Shown: positions 16,150-25,385, counted from the stretch's first letter. The stretch is DNA of 61,643 nt from Rhodoferax sp. (GCF_030697375.1 NZ_JAUYQD010000020.1:1-61643); one strand, 5' to 3'. The notes: generated by a model from the sequence alone, not told the origin. Program-made: numbers and translations.

Positions 16150-17232
16150 ATGTCTCTTGTTCCCTACGGTCTGGCGCGCAGATTTTTGTTCAGCCTGGAC
16201 GCCGAAGCCGCCCACGAAATCACCATGGCCGGTTTGGCCGCCACCCAGGGTACCCCTTTGCGCATGGCCTATTGCAGTGACCGGGTGGACGATCCGATCG
16301 AATTGGCGGGCCTGCGTTTCCCCAATCGGGTCGGCATGGCCGCCGGGCTGGACAAAAACGCCCGCTGCATTGACGGCCTGGGCGCCATGGGTTTTGGTTT
16401 TGTCGAAGTGGGTACCGTCACGCCCAAGGCACAACCGGGCAACCCCAAGCCCCGCATGTTCCGTCTGCCCAAGGCCCACGCCCTGATCAACCGCCTGGGG
16501 TTTAACAACGAAGGACTGGACGCCTTTGTCGCCAACGTACAGCGCTCGGCCCTGCGCCGCCAGAAAAACCCTGCCCTGCTGTTGGGTCTGAACATTGGCA
16601 AGAACGCCGCCACCCCCATCGAAAACGCCACGGACGACTACCTGGCCTGCCTGGACGGTGTCTACCCCCATGCCGACTACGTCACCGTCAACATCTCCAG
16701 CCCCAACACCAAAAACCTGCGCGCCTTGCAAAGCGACGAAGCACTGGACGGCCTGTTGGGCGCGCTGGCCCAACGGCGCGAGCTGCTGGCCGTGCAACAC
16801 GGCCAGTCCGACGGCAAAGGCGGCACCCGGCCCCGGCATGTGCCCATTTTTCTGAAAATTGCGCCGGATCTGGACGCGGCCCAGGTGGCGGTGATCTCCG
16901 CCACGCTCTTGCGCCACGGCATGGACGGCGTGGTCGCCACCAACACCACGCTCAGCCGCGACGCCGTGCAAGGCCAGCCCCACGCACAAGAGACCGGTGG
17001 CCTGTCAGGCGCACCGGTGTTGGAGATGAGCAACCGGGTGATTGCGCAGTTGCGCGCCGCCCTGGGGCCCAAATTTCCCATCATCGGCGTGGGCGGAATC
17101 CTGAGCGCCGACGATGCGGTCAGCAAAATCCGCGCGGGCGCCGACGTGGTGCAGATCTACACCGGCCTGATCTACCAGGGCCCGCAGTTGGTCAAAGATG
17201 CGGCTCTGGCCATCAAAAATATGAAGAAATAG
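16150..17232 (+). CDS. pyrD: Dihydroorotate dehydrogenase (quinone), class 2
   Basis: The 360-residue flavoprotein oxidises dihydroorotate to orotate in pyrimidine synthesis with quinone as acceptor. The frame is open from 16045, but conserved sequence begins at the ATG at 16150 ([19 protein letters not shown]), the membrane-associating helix of class 2 enzymes. Motifs include [46 protein letters not shown] with the catalytic Ser, and the FMN-phosphate site [12 protein letters not shown] dispersed repeat follows the stop codon. Confidence 0.96.
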   Translation: MSLVPYGLARRFLFSLDAEAAHEITMAGLAATQGTPLRMAYCSDRVDDPIELAGLRFPNRVGMAAGLDKNARCIDGLGAMGFGFVEVGTVTPKAQPGNPKPRMFRLPKAHALINRLGFNNEGLDAFVANVQRSALRRQKNPALLLGLNIGKNAATPIENATDDYLACLDGVYPHADYVTVNISSPNTKNLRALQSDEALDGLLGALAQRRELLAVQHGQSDGKGGTRPRHVPIFLKIAPDLDAAQVAVISATLLRHGMDGVVATNTTLSRDAVQGQPHAQETGGLSGAPVLEMSNRVIAQLRAALGPKFPIIGVGGILSADDAVSKIRAGADVVQIYTGLIYQGPQLVKDAALAIKNMKK

Positions 17233-17281
17233 GCTGTAGACCTCGTGGATACTGCGCAAGCAGCTACAAAAACAATAGCAA
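17229..17281 (-). repeat. Dispersed repeat copy downstream of pyrD
   Basis: Read on the minus strand it gives GCTATTGTTTTTGTAGCTGC followed by TTGCGCAGTATCCACGAGG. This is the same hairpin, core and flank as the copies at 2500, 3881 and 17865. It is intergenic and starts at the pyrD stop codon. Confidence 0.75.
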
Positions 17282-17320
17282 TAGCAATTGCAAAAGCACT
17301 CCAGGCGTGGGCAAACCCGG

Positions 17321-18299
17321 CTAGCGCGCCAGCATGGCGGCCACCCGCTCGCCAATGGCCAGGGAACTGGTAAGCCCTGGCGACTCGATACCAAACAGGT
17401 TCACCAAACCGGGGATGCCGTGCTCGGCAGGGCCCTGGATGCAAAAATCGCACGCAGCCTCGTGCGGGCCATGGATCTTGGGTCGGATGCCGGCATAGGC
17501 TGGCACCAAGGCGCCGTCGGGTAGATTGGGCCAGTATTTGCGCACCTCGGCATAAAAGGCATCCCCCCGCTCGGGCTGCACCTGCAGATCGTCCGGGCTG
17601 TTCACCCACTGCACATCCGGGCCAAACTTGGCTTGGCCACCCAGGTCCAGCGTCAGATGCACCCCCAGGCCCGCGGCTTCAGGCACCGGGTAGATCAGGC
17701 GTGCAAACGGCGCCCGCCCTGCCAGGGTGAAGTAGTTGCCCTTGGCGTAGTGCGGCGTGGGGATATGGCACGGGTCCAGCCCCGCAAAACAGGAGGCCAA
17801 TGCCGGGGCGTTGACGCCTGCGGCGTTCACCACCGTGGTGGCGCGCAGACGGGTGCCGTCTTTTGCTATCAAATAAATAGCTGCTTGCGCACATTCTGCG
17901 CGGGCCAGAGGCGAATTCAATGCCAAAACACCGCCGGCGTGCTCCACATCGGCCAACAAGGCCAGCATCAACCCATGGCTGTCCACAATGCCAGTCGAAG
18001 GCGAGTGCAGTGCGGCCAGGCATTGCAAAGCCGGCTCCATCTGGCACGCCTGCGCACCGTCCAGCAGGACCAGGTCATCCACCCCGTTGGCCAGGGCCTT
18101 CTGGCGGATGGATTGCAACTGCGCCACTTGCGCGTCGCTGGTGGCCACCAGGAGCTTGCCGCATCGCCAGTGGGCGACTCCACGCTTCCAGCACCAACAC
18201 CTCATGTCCCGCCAATGCCAGGGCCCGGGCCACCGCCAGCCCGACCACCCCGGCTCCCAAGACCACACAGTCCACACGCTCTGCATGGCCTGCACTCAT
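17321..18299 (-). pseudogene. FAD-dependent oxidoreductase (LhgO-like), disrupted by an internal deletion
   Basis: The start at 18299 encodes a normal FAD-binding N-terminus ([20 protein letters not shown] through LVLEA). The remaining 290 residues (from [16 protein letters not shown] to the stop at 17321) continue in another frame. Relative to the family as I recall it, about 45 residues between LEA and RGVAH are missing, including the conserved TSSRNSEVIHAG-type segment. The junction is in GAAGCGTGGAG near 18180-18190. The downstream part still looks well conserved (VVNAAGVNAP, FGIESPGLTSSLAIGE), so the loss is recent. The gene overlaps the preceding lipoprotein gene by four bases (ATGA). 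A dispersed repeat also lies inside it. Confidence 0.85.
17865..17923 (+). repeat. Dispersed repeat copy inside the FAD oxidoreductase pseudogene
   Basis: GCTATCAAATAAATAGCTGC continues with TTGCGCACATTCTGCGCGGGC. This is the best-preserved hairpin of the family. On the gene strand it encodes AECAQAAIYL in the same frame in which the lpdA and aceF copies are translated. Confidence 0.8.
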
Positions 18300-18790
18300 T
18301 GAAGCTCCAGGGAAGACCCGTCCGCCCGCTCCACCAGTTTTTTAGCGGGTGGCGCCGTCAGGTAGGCACGGGCAACGGCGGGACGCATGCCAAACGTCAG
18401 GCTCACCGGAGCGGTGGCGGTTTGCCCATAGGCATAACCGGTGGCATCGCTGACCAGGCTGAACACCAGCGTGGCCACTGAACCATCGTTGCAACGCAAA
18501 TCAATCTCCCCGGCCGTGGTCCCGGAAAAATGCAGGCGGCCCATGCAATTGGAAATGGGCGCAGTCTCGGGACTGTTGGGCGGGTTCGCACTGGTGCGCA
18601 GTGCCACGGAACCGGTGCGGTCTGGCAGCAACTGCACTTCGCCTTGCAGCACCTGTCCATTGACTATGGACAGCGCTGGAAGGGTGGTTCCCAGGAGCAA
18701 CACACCGGTTTCGCTCAATCGGGCGCATCCCGACACGCCCAAGCCCATACCCAAGGCAAGTGCCCAAGCCGATGCCAATTTCATAGTCAA
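18296..18790 (-). CDS. Putative lipoprotein, 164 aa
   Basis: The N-terminus is a lipoprotein signal ([20 protein letters not shown]), with the modified Cys at 22 counted from the first ATG. The mature part is Thr/Ser/Ala rich and probably beta-structured, with a Cys pair in SNCMGRLHF and LRCNDGS. No known family is recognised. The stop overlaps the start of the FAD oxidoreductase by four bases, so the two were co-transcribed. The gene diverges from the alpha/beta hydrolase. Confidence 0.7.
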   Translation of the reverse strand: MTMKLASAWALALGMGLGVSGCARLSETGVLLLGTTLPALSIVNGQVLQGEVQLLPDRTGSVALRTSANPPNSPETAPISNCMGRLHFSGTTAGEIDLRCNDGSVATLVFSLVSDATGYAYGQTATAPVSLTFGMRPAVARAYLTAPPAKKLVERADGSSLELQ

Positions 18791-18856
18791 CCCTTTTCAA
18801 TTGCCGTGATGCCGCAGGTGTACCATCTTAGCCAAATAACCTTGGGAGAGAACCCC

Positions 18857-19894
18857 GTGCCGTCCCACGCTTTTGCGCCCGTTGACGCCCCTGCCCCACG
18901 CAAACCGTGGTTGCGCCTTGTCCTTGGCATGGCCGCCGCACTGGTACTGGCCGTGGCCGCCTTTTTGGCCGGTCCCCGCAACGAACTTGGAGCCAATATG
19001 CCCAGCCCACGGCCCCTGCCTACCTCCAATCTTGCTGAACTGGATGACTGGATCAGAGCCAGTGAAGCCGCCTACCCCGACATCAAACCCGGCAACGCCA
19101 AGGGCATTGTCTGGCACTCCAACGCCAAACAACGCACACCTTGGGCGGTGGTCTATCTCCATGGGTTTTCTGCCAGTCGGCTGGAAACGGCACCGGTGGC
19201 GGACCGGGTCGCCCAAGACCTGGGCGCCAATGCCTTCCATACCCGCCTGACCGGCCATGGGCGCCCCGGCGCCGCCATGGCCGAGGCCAGCGCACAAGAC
19301 TGGCTGGCGGACACCATCGAGGCGGTGCGCATTGGGCAGACCCTGGGTGAGCGCGTGTTGCTTATCAGCTGCTCCACCGGTGCCACCCTGGCCACCTGGC
19401 TGGCCACGTCGCCGGAAAGCAACCGGGTCGCCGCCCATGTGTTCATCTCGCCCAACTTTGGCCCCAAGGACAAACGTGCGGAAATGATCAATGGCCCCTG
19501 GGGTCGGCGTCTTGCACTGGCTCTGGAAGGCGAGAACCGGGGCTGGACGCCCCAAGATGTGCGTGAAACCAATGCCTGGACCACGCGTTACCCCACGCGG
19601 GCGGTGTTCCCCATGATGGCCATGGTCAAAAGCGTGCGCGACAGCGATTTATCGACCTTCCAGACCCCCGTACTGGTGCTGTACAGCGAACAGGACCAAA
19701 CCGTGGACCCGGTGGAAACCCAGGCTGCTTTCACGCGCTTTGGCGCCCCCCTCAAAACCCTTGAAACGGTGACCTACAGCACCAGCAAGGGCCAGCATGT
19801 GCTGGCGGGAGACATCAAGTCGCCACAGGCCGTGGCCCCGATGGTGCAATCCATTGTGAATTGGGCTAGGTCATTGCCCAAAACGAACGGCTGA
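18857..19894 (+). CDS. Membrane-anchored alpha/beta hydrolase
   Basis: The reading frame is open from 18530. GTG at 18857 is chosen because GGGAGAG lies six bases upstream and the product then begins just before a single hydrophobic anchor (LRLVLGMAAALVLAVAAFLA, about residues 17-36). Hydrolase features are the oxyanion-type VYLHGFSASR, a nucleophile Ser in ISCSTGAT (SxSxG instead of GxSxG), an acid in YSEQDQTVDP and a His in SKGQHVLAG. Substrate is unknown; a carboxylesterase or lysophospholipase-like role is possible. It converges with the TetR gene, which ends five bases away. Confidence 0.8.
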   Translation: MPSHAFAPVDAPAPRKPWLRLVLGMAAALVLAVAAFLAGPRNELGANMPSPRPLPTSNLAELDDWIRASEAAYPDIKPGNAKGIVWHSNAKQRTPWAVVYLHGFSASRLETAPVADRVAQDLGANAFHTRLTGHGRPGAAMAEASAQDWLADTIEAVRIGQTLGERVLLISCSTGATLATWLATSPESNRVAAHVFISPNFGPKDKRAEMINGPWGRRLALALEGENRGWTPQDVRETNAWTTRYPTRAVFPMMAMVKSVRDSDLSTFQTPVLVLYSEQDQTVDPVETQAAFTRFGAPLKTLETVTYSTSKGQHVLAGDIKSPQAVAPMVQSIVNWARSLPKTNG

Positions 19895-19899
19895 GGGGA

Positions 19900-20592
19900 T
19901 TAACCCACCGCCACCCTGAAGCGCTGAAAAAGACCGGCAATCAACACATCCAGCATGGCATCCACGCCGATCTGGGGCGCGATATAGGGTGCCCAGGGGT
20001 CGTCTTCACCCATGACGATGTGCAGCGACACCAGCCCATGTAGGCCTTGCCAAAAGATCTGCGTCATCAGATGCACCTTGCCGGTGTCGTCGCTTGACAA
20101 AGCCCCGTCCTGAAAAACAAAACCCAAACACTGCACCGCCAGCGCCTGCAACAGACCATGGGCAAAGGCATAAGGGTCCTGGTCCACGTTGCCATGCTGC
20201 ACTTCGGCAGCCTCCACTGGGGCATGCGGGCGGGGCTCCATAAACACCAGGGCGTATTCGTCGGGATGCGCCAAACCAAAGCGCACATAGGCGTGGCCCG
20301 CCAAACGCAGGCGTTGCAGGGGGTCGGCACTCACCGCCGCCGCATTCTTCATCACCCCCACCAGCGCCAGCAAGTCATCGTCCATGGCGCGGGTGATCAA
20401 GGTGGCCTTGTCTTTGAACAGGGAGTACACCACGGTGGTGGAAAAACCCGCTTCCTGCGCTACTTTGCGAATGGTCACCTCACGCGCCCCGCCCTTTTTG
20501 ATGAGCGCCTTGACCACGGCAAAGATATGGTCGCGTCGCGCTTGCGCCTCGCGTGTTTTGCGTTGCTGAATCTGGCTGGGGGGCTGGGTCAT
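19900..20592 (-). CDS. TetR/AcrR-family transcriptional regulator
   Basis: The protein has 230 residues. The N-terminal helix-turn-helix domain spans about 20-70 (HIFAVVKALIKKGGAREVTI, VAQEAGFSTTVVYSLFKDKA). The ligand-binding part has the pattern of the WHG-type TetR C-terminal domain (HAYVRFGLAHPDEYALVFM). It lies 40 bases downstream of the PLP-enzyme gene on the same strand, so it may regulate that three-gene unit, but no operator was found. Confidence 0.9.
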   Translation of the reverse strand: MTQPPSQIQQRKTREAQARRDHIFAVVKALIKKGGAREVTIRKVAQEAGFSTTVVYSLFKDKATLITRAMDDDLLALVGVMKNAAAVSADPLQRLRLAGHAYVRFGLAHPDEYALVFMEPRPHAPVEAAEVQHGNVDQDPYAFAHGLLQALAVQCLGFVFQDGALSSDDTGKVHLMTQIFWQGLHGLVSLHIVMGEDDPWAPYIAPQIGVDAMLDVLIAGLFQRFRVAVG

Positions 20593-20632
20593 ACCTGCGA
20601 AATGATAAGAAGTGCAGCCATGCGTCGCTGCA

Positions 20633-21901
20633 TTAAGCGGTGGCGGCCATGGGCTGCCAAAACTGCGCTATTTTCCCATCTTCGTACACCGCGATGTCGC
20701 CAAATTGTTGCAGCACAGCTTCGCTTTGGCGGGGACGAAAGAACACCATGTCGTCCACCTTCAGGTCTTGTAAACCGGAGCCCACCAGCACCTGCTGGTT
20801 GGACGAGGTACCGTACAAACCGCTGGCACTCAGGCCCGCAGGCGAAACCGAGTCGGCCAACCAGTTGCCGCCGTAAATGAAATAGGCCTTGTCCTGGTTG
20901 GGGTCCCACCAGCGCGCGGCATCGCCCACTACCTCGACCCCATACGGCATCTGAAACCGGCTCTGGGCCTTGAGCACCGGCGTGGCGATGAAGGTGGCGG
21001 GAAGCAGGTCGGCCAGCAGAGGTGTGTCAAAGTCCACGCCCTTGACCATGGCGGACCCCACCGACACTTCGTTTTCGATGCCCGAACCGTCGTACAGGCG
21101 GTAAGTGGGCGAGCCACCCGCGTTAAAGGTGGCGCTTTGGGTGGCTGCGGCCCCCAAGGTGGCCTGCACCTGCCGGGCATAGGCAGCGTAGGTGCTGCGC
21201 GCATGGTCAACCGCCCCCTGGCGGGACCCGGCAATGTCCGGAATTTTGCTGACATGGGCGTCATACCCCATCAGGCCCGACCAGTGCAAACGCGGCTCGG
21301 ACTGGAGGATGGCCAGCATCTCCTGCAGTGTTTGTGTGCTGGCAATGCCGCCGCGGTGCAAGCCCACGTCAATTTCAAAGTTCACCGCCATGGCCAGTTG
21401 CTGCTGTTGCGCCAGGTCCCGGTACTGGGCCAGGCGTTGCGGGGTGTCGATCAACCACTGCAGATTTTCTGCGGGGGGGCGAATCTGGCTGTCCCGGTAA
21501 AACCGGGCCGCTGCGGCTGCGGGCATGGGTTTGCCCAACAAAATGTTGCGCGTGCCGGTGGAGAGCTGCATGAGCTGGGGCAGGCTGAACAGCATCAAGC
21601 GGTCCGTGTGGGCCAAGCCCAACACCTCGTCAATCAGCGCCACACTGGGCAGTGATTTGGCCACCACCCGCAAGTGCATGCGCCCGCCGATGTTTTTCAC
21701 AATCTGCTGCACATTGGCATGCAAGCGCTGGCGGTCAATCACCAGCGTGGGCGTGGCAATACCGGCGTCCCGCAGTGCACGGGTCAAGTCGGTGAAATAG
21801 GCCGCATGCGGCGCCCCCACGCGCCCAGGTCTGGCAAGCCATGCACCCGCCAGCCCCGCACCGAGGGCTCCTAAAACTGTTCTACGTTGAAGCAGCGACA
21901 T
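20633..21901 (-). CDS. DSD1-like PLP enzyme with Tat-type signal
   Basis: The 422-residue product belongs to the fold-III PLP group of alanine racemase N-terminal domain plus D-serine dehydratase-like domain. It resembles D-threonine aldolase/D-serine dehydratase proteins. The start at 21901 is favoured by AAGGA eight bases upstream, over a frame 14 codons longer. Residues 1-30 contain a twin-arginine leader (QRRTVLGALGAG), so the enzyme may be exported folded with its cofactor. ATPTLVIDRQRLHANV begins the barrel, and the PLP lysine is probably in LRVVAKSLPSV. The C-terminal beta domain includes GSGLQDLKVDDMVFFRPRQS. It is 19 bases after the lactone oxidase gene. Confidence 0.8.
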   Translation of the reverse strand: MSLLQRRTVLGALGAGLAGAWLARPGRVGAPHAAYFTDLTRALRDAGIATPTLVIDRQRLHANVQQIVKNIGGRMHLRVVAKSLPSVALIDEVLGLAHTDRLMLFSLPQLMQLSTGTRNILLGKPMPAAAAARFYRDSQIRPPAENLQWLIDTPQRLAQYRDLAQQQQLAMAVNFEIDVGLHRGGIASTQTLQEMLAILQSEPRLHWSGLMGYDAHVSKIPDIAGSRQGAVDHARSTYAAYARQVQATLGAAATQSATFNAGGSPTYRLYDGSGIENEVSVGSAMVKGVDFDTPLLADLLPATFIATPVLKAQSRFQMPYGVEVVGDAARWWDPNQDKAYFIYGGNWLADSVSPAGLSASGLYGTSSNQQVLVGSGLQDLKVDDMVFFRPRQSEAVLQQFGDIAVYEDGKIAQFWQPMAATA

Positions 21902-21920
21902 GGTTCGTCCTTCGGTCAGT

Positions 21921-23327
21921 TCAAGCACGTGCAGGGATGCCAAACAGGCTGCGCAAGTGCGGGTTGAGCATGCGTCCCGCGGGGTCTAGCTGGGCGCGCA
22001 CTTGCAAAAAGTCCTTCCACCGCGGGTACAAGGCGGGCAGGTCGGCCGCGGTGTGGCCGTGCAGCTTGCCCCAGTGGGGCCGACCGTTGAATTTGCGAAA
22101 CACGGGGGCAATATCGCTGACCAAATAGTCGTAGGCCTCGCCCGCAGCCGCATGCACGGCGATGGAACAACTGTCGCGCTGGTAGAACGGGCTCAGCCAG
22201 GCATCGTCGCCCTTGGTGAAGCGAAACTCCATGGGGAAGAACACCTCGTTGCGCAGCTCCAAGGTGCGAATCACCTCGCGCACGCAGGCCACACCCAGTT
22301 CACGGGGCACATGGCATTCGGATTCGTTGAACTTGGTCGGGCGCTGGGTGGACAGCAGCTTCCAGGAACGGTCCTGCGCGAGTTCGGTCTGGGCCGGATC
22401 AATCAATTTTTGGGCCACCCAGCGCCGCAGGTCGGGAAAACGCCCCAGCCAGTCGCGCAAATGCCGCAGGTCGCGCAGCATTTCTTCGTCGGCCGAGTCA
22501 GGACGGAGTACATCGCTGCCGGCGTGAAGGTCATGGGTAATCGCGGCGGCATAGCCGGTGAAAGGCAGGTAATAGAACTCAAAATGGCGGTGTTGCCGGG
22601 CCAGTTCGGGCACCATCTGCAGCAACTCCTCCACCGGCTTGAGCCACACTTTGCGCTTGAGGTTGTAGGCAGGCAAGACGGTGCTGGTGACTTGGGTGAG
22701 GATGCCCAAACTGCCCAAGCTCACCTTGAGCGCTGCAAACATATCGGCTTGCTGGGTCTTGCTGCATTCCAGCAATTCGCCATTGGGGCGGACCATCTGC
22801 AAGGACTGCACGTCGTCATGCAATGCGGGCAAGTGGGCGCCCGTGCCATGGGTGGCGGTGCTGATAGCCCCCGCAAAAGACTGGGCGTCAATATCGGGCA
22901 GGTTACGCAAGCCAAGCCCCAGCTGGTCCAACTGGCGGGAAAGCTGGGCCAACCGGGTGCCGGCATGGAAGGTCGCCGTTGCAGCTGCTTTGTCATGGCC
23001 AATCAAACCGGCCAGACGGTCCAACGACACGATGCTGCCCTCGGTGGGCACCAAGGCCGAAAAAGAGTGCCCTGCGCCGACGCAACGTACCGGACCACTG
23101 GAGGTGCGCATGAGTTGCTGCACGGCAGCCACATCGCCCGGGGTTTGCAACGATGCGGCTTGCCCCCCGCTGCACCCGGACCAGTTGTGCCATGCCACAC
23201 CGCTGGCCAAGGCCCCAGGGACAGGGGTGGCAGCCATCGCCTGTGGGGCCGCAACAACGCCGCACATGGGGGCAAGCGCAGCTATTCCCACGGTTTGCAT
23301 GGCCTTCCGGCGAGACAGTTGGCGCAT
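21921..23327 (-). CDS. D-arabinono-1,4-lactone oxidase-type FAD enzyme, Tat-exported
   Basis: The 468-residue enzyme is of the aldonolactone oxidase/VAO family. The N-terminus carries a twin-arginine leader (SRRKAMQTVGIAALAP). The FAD domain includes RCVGAGHSFSALVPTEG, whose His corresponds to the usual covalent flavin attachment site. It also includes LPDIDAQSFAGAISTATHGTG. The ALO domain ends with RPHWGKLHGHT, holding the conserved HWGK, and LDPAGRMLNP. Such enzymes oxidise sugar lactones or sugar alcohols. Export and the adjacent cytochrome suggest a periplasmic dehydrogenase that passes electrons to cytochrome c rather than to oxygen, which is inference. Confidence 0.88.
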   Translation of the reverse strand: MRQLSRRKAMQTVGIAALAPMCGVVAAPQAMAATPVPGALASGVAWHNWSGCSGGQAASLQTPGDVAAVQQLMRTSSGPVRCVGAGHSFSALVPTEGSIVSLDRLAGLIGHDKAAATATFHAGTRLAQLSRQLDQLGLGLRNLPDIDAQSFAGAISTATHGTGAHLPALHDDVQSLQMVRPNGELLECSKTQQADMFAALKVSLGSLGILTQVTSTVLPAYNLKRKVWLKPVEELLQMVPELARQHRHFEFYYLPFTGYAAAITHDLHAGSDVLRPDSADEEMLRDLRHLRDWLGRFPDLRRWVAQKLIDPAQTELAQDRSWKLLSTQRPTKFNESECHVPRELGVACVREVIRTLELRNEVFFPMEFRFTKGDDAWLSPFYQRDSCSIAVHAAAGEAYDYLVSDIAPVFRKFNGRPHWGKLHGHTAADLPALYPRWKDFLQVRAQLDPAGRMLNPHLRSLFGIPARA

Positions 23328-23329
23328 TT

Positions 23330-23719
23330 TTATTCCTGGGTGAATGGAGTGGACATAAAGACAATCAACGCTTCCAGTTCCTGGTCGGAACAGTCATTGC
23401 AATACCCGCGCGCAGGCATGCCTTTGAAGCCGTCCCGCGCATGGTTGACCAGGGTCGGCATTCCTTGTGGCATGCGCGCCTGCCAGTCCGGTTCGAAGGC
23501 AACCAAGGGCGCTGTACTGGCACGGCTGGAATGGCAAGCTTGGCAGGAGCGCTCGTATTTCTGCGCCAACAGTGCACTTCGGGGCTTGGCGCTTTCGGCC
23601 CACCGCAAGGCGTCAGGCCCCGGCACTTCAGGCGTTTTCTGGCAGCCTCCCAGCGACAACACCAGGGCGACAACAAGGGACATCATGGGTGCCCAACGCA
23701 AAACTGGGGTGTAAATCAC
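23330..23719 (-). CDS. Lipoprotein c-type cytochrome (c5-like)
   Basis: The 129-residue protein has a lipoprotein signal ending LSLGGC (Cys26). One haem site, CQACH, lies near residue 60, with an axial Met candidate in ARMPQGMP or KGMPARG. A second Cys pair, CNDCSD, is characteristic of the cytochrome c5 group. It is first in the unit with the lactone oxidase, whose start is two bases from its stop. It is the likely electron acceptor of that enzyme. Confidence 0.85.
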   Translation of the reverse strand: MIYTPVLRWAPMMSLVVALVLSLGGCQKTPEVPGPDALRWAESAKPRSALLAQKYERSCQACHSSRASTAPLVAFEPDWQARMPQGMPTLVNHARDGFKGMPARGYCNDCSDQELEALIVFMSTPFTQE

Positions 23720-23828
23720 GGTTCAATCATCCTCAGGCCATAAAAAAAATAACAACGTTTTATAAATATAACATCGTTTTTTATTTGAAAAAACGTCAAT
23801 TTCTATCCGTTCTAGGGAGCTTGCTCTC

Positions 23829-24587
23829 ATGAGCGGATTGGTGAGTTCTGGTAGATTTACTTTTCTGGAAACCGTCCCGAAAGCCCCCATGAGCCAACCA
23901 ACCGCCTCCGATGCCGATGCCGATGTCACACGCCTACCTTTGCGGGCCTTAGGCCTGCGTACGGGCATGGCACTTCAGACGCGACGCTTGGTAGAGGGTG
24001 CAAACAAGATTGAGTCGCAGTTTTTTGGAGCCATTGACGGTAAAGGCGTCATGGTGGGGCCTTTAGGCTCGGATGGTGTGCAAACTGGACTGGCAGAAGG
24101 CGAAGTCTGCGTGGTACGGGGGTTCACGGGGCAGCACGAGTTTTCTTTTCTAAGCAAGGTTCTGCAAACCTTTGAACGCCCCTTTGTCTATGCTTTGTTG
24201 GCCTATCCGCCGCAGGTCGACGCCCGATTGGTTCGCCAGTCCATGCGCACCAAGACATCTTGGCCTACGACGGTGCTCCTGGATGAAAAGGCCAGCCCAC
24301 CCATTCCATTGATCTCGGACGTCACCCTGGTGGACATCAGCATGTCTGGAGCCATGGTCAAAGCGCCAACGGCCTTAGCGGCCGTGGGCGAAACCATCAC
24401 CGTTTGCATTACCATCAATTTTGACGATGCACCGGTAGAACTCACCCTGGAGAGCCGCATCTGCCACAACAACAAGGCGAGCACGGAGAACGCGTTTTAC
24501 GTAGGAGTGGCATTCAAAAACCTCACGCAGCACGACAAGCTGGTATTGCACTATGCAACACAATCCTCGCGCAATGGAGTCCTGTAG
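23829..24587 (+). CDS. YcgR-like PilZ-domain protein
   Basis: The 252-residue protein has a flagellar-brake-type N-terminal barrel (about 45-130, LQTRRLVEGANKIESQFFGA) followed by a PilZ domain (about 135-245). The cyclic-di-GMP signature is present as RQSMR (RxxxR) and DISMSGAMV (DxSxxG). It probably inhibits motility or alters surface behaviour when cyclic-di-GMP is high. GGGAG about nine bases upstream supports the first ATG. The 109-base upstream region (23720-23828) is very AT-rich and probably holds its promoter. Confidence 0.88.
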   Translation: MSGLVSSGRFTFLETVPKAPMSQPTASDADADVTRLPLRALGLRTGMALQTRRLVEGANKIESQFFGAIDGKGVMVGPLGSDGVQTGLAEGEVCVVRGFTGQHEFSFLSKVLQTFERPFVYALLAYPPQVDARLVRQSMRTKTSWPTTVLLDEKASPPIPLISDVTLVDISMSGAMVKAPTALAAVGETITVCITINFDDAPVELTLESRICHNNKASTENAFYVGVAFKNLTQHDKLVLHYATQSSRNGVL

Positions 24588-24608
24588 GGAAAACTCAAAC
24601 ACCCTCCC

Positions 24609-25385
24609 TTAGGCATTGGCCTCCTCGTTTCGATCACCCGCCAAAGCAACACGCGGGCCCTGGTGCTCAACATAGACATCCAGCCAGTGCAAATAGAGTT
24701 CTATCGCCTGAATCACCGCATCAACTCGAATATTCCGTGCAGAAACACGTGTCTTGAACAAGACCTCCATGTTCAAAAGCGCCTTGTTCAAATGCGCAAT
24801 CGCCAACGTTTTACAGATCCCTAGGCAGGCATCCAGCATCTTTTGAATCGCGGCTTCGTCATCATGCGATGCATGGTCTGACTCTCCCCGAATCAGACGT
24901 ACAGACGCCACCAACTTACGGCCTTGTGCCTGTAGCGCCTGCACATACCCCCAGTATTTGGATTCGGAAATCGACAGCCGGCGCATGGCGGATTGCGGCC
25001 CCTCCAACAGGGATGCATGGAATCGGTCTACCACGGCACGCACCCGCTTGACCGCATCTTCCGTCAGAGGCTTCAAAATAAAACCCTGCACACCAATTTG
25101 CATGGCCTGGCGGACGACCGCTTGCTCTGGGGAAGAAGTGACCATCATCACGGGCACCGGTCCGAAGAGGCTGTCTTGCCGAATGATGTCGAGCATCTCC
25201 ATGCCATCAATCTCGGGCATGCGCACATCCGTAATGATCAGATCCGGCTGATAACCCTGTTTAAGCGCTTGCATGGCAGCCTTGCCACTGGCAACTTGCA
25301 GAGGTTCTTGCGTGGTCAAAGTTGACAAAATCTGGGCGATGGCCAACCTTGACACGTTGTCGTCATCCACAATCATCAGGTTCAT
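24609..25385 (-). CDS. Response regulator with unassigned C-terminal domain
   Basis: The 258-residue protein has a receiver domain (1-125) with acidic residues in IVDDDNVSRLA, phosphorylatable Asp in LIITDVRMPEIDGME, Thr/Ser in MVTSSPEQ and Lys in FILKPLTED. The C-terminal 130 residues are helical and match no output domain I recognise; no DNA-binding, EAL, GGDEF or HD-GYP motif is visible. Its start overlaps the hybrid kinase stop by four bases (ATGA), so the two are co-expressed and probably work in one phosphorelay. Confidence 0.88.
   Translation of the reverse strand: MNLMIVDDDNVSRLAIAQILSTLTTQEPLQVASGKAAMQALKQGYQPDLIITDVRMPEIDGMEMLDIIRQDSLFGPVPVMMVTSSPEQAVVRQAMQIGVQGFILKPLTEDAVKRVRAVVDRFHASLLEGPQSAMRRLSISESKYWGYVQALQAQGRKLVASVRLIRGESDHASHDDEAAIQKMLDACLGICKTLAIAHLNKALLNMEVLFKTRVSARNIRVDAVIQAIELYLHWLDVYVEHQGPRVALAGDRNEEANA

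Noticed and set aside
18530..18856. Longer N-terminus for the alpha/beta hydrolase
   Set aside because: The extension overlaps the divergent lipoprotein gene and has no domain, while GTG at 18857 has a good ribosome site before the membrane anchor.
22002..23714. Plus-strand open frame of 570 codons
   Set aside because: It spans the lactone oxidase and cytochrome genes in antisense, with no domain and no ribosome site.
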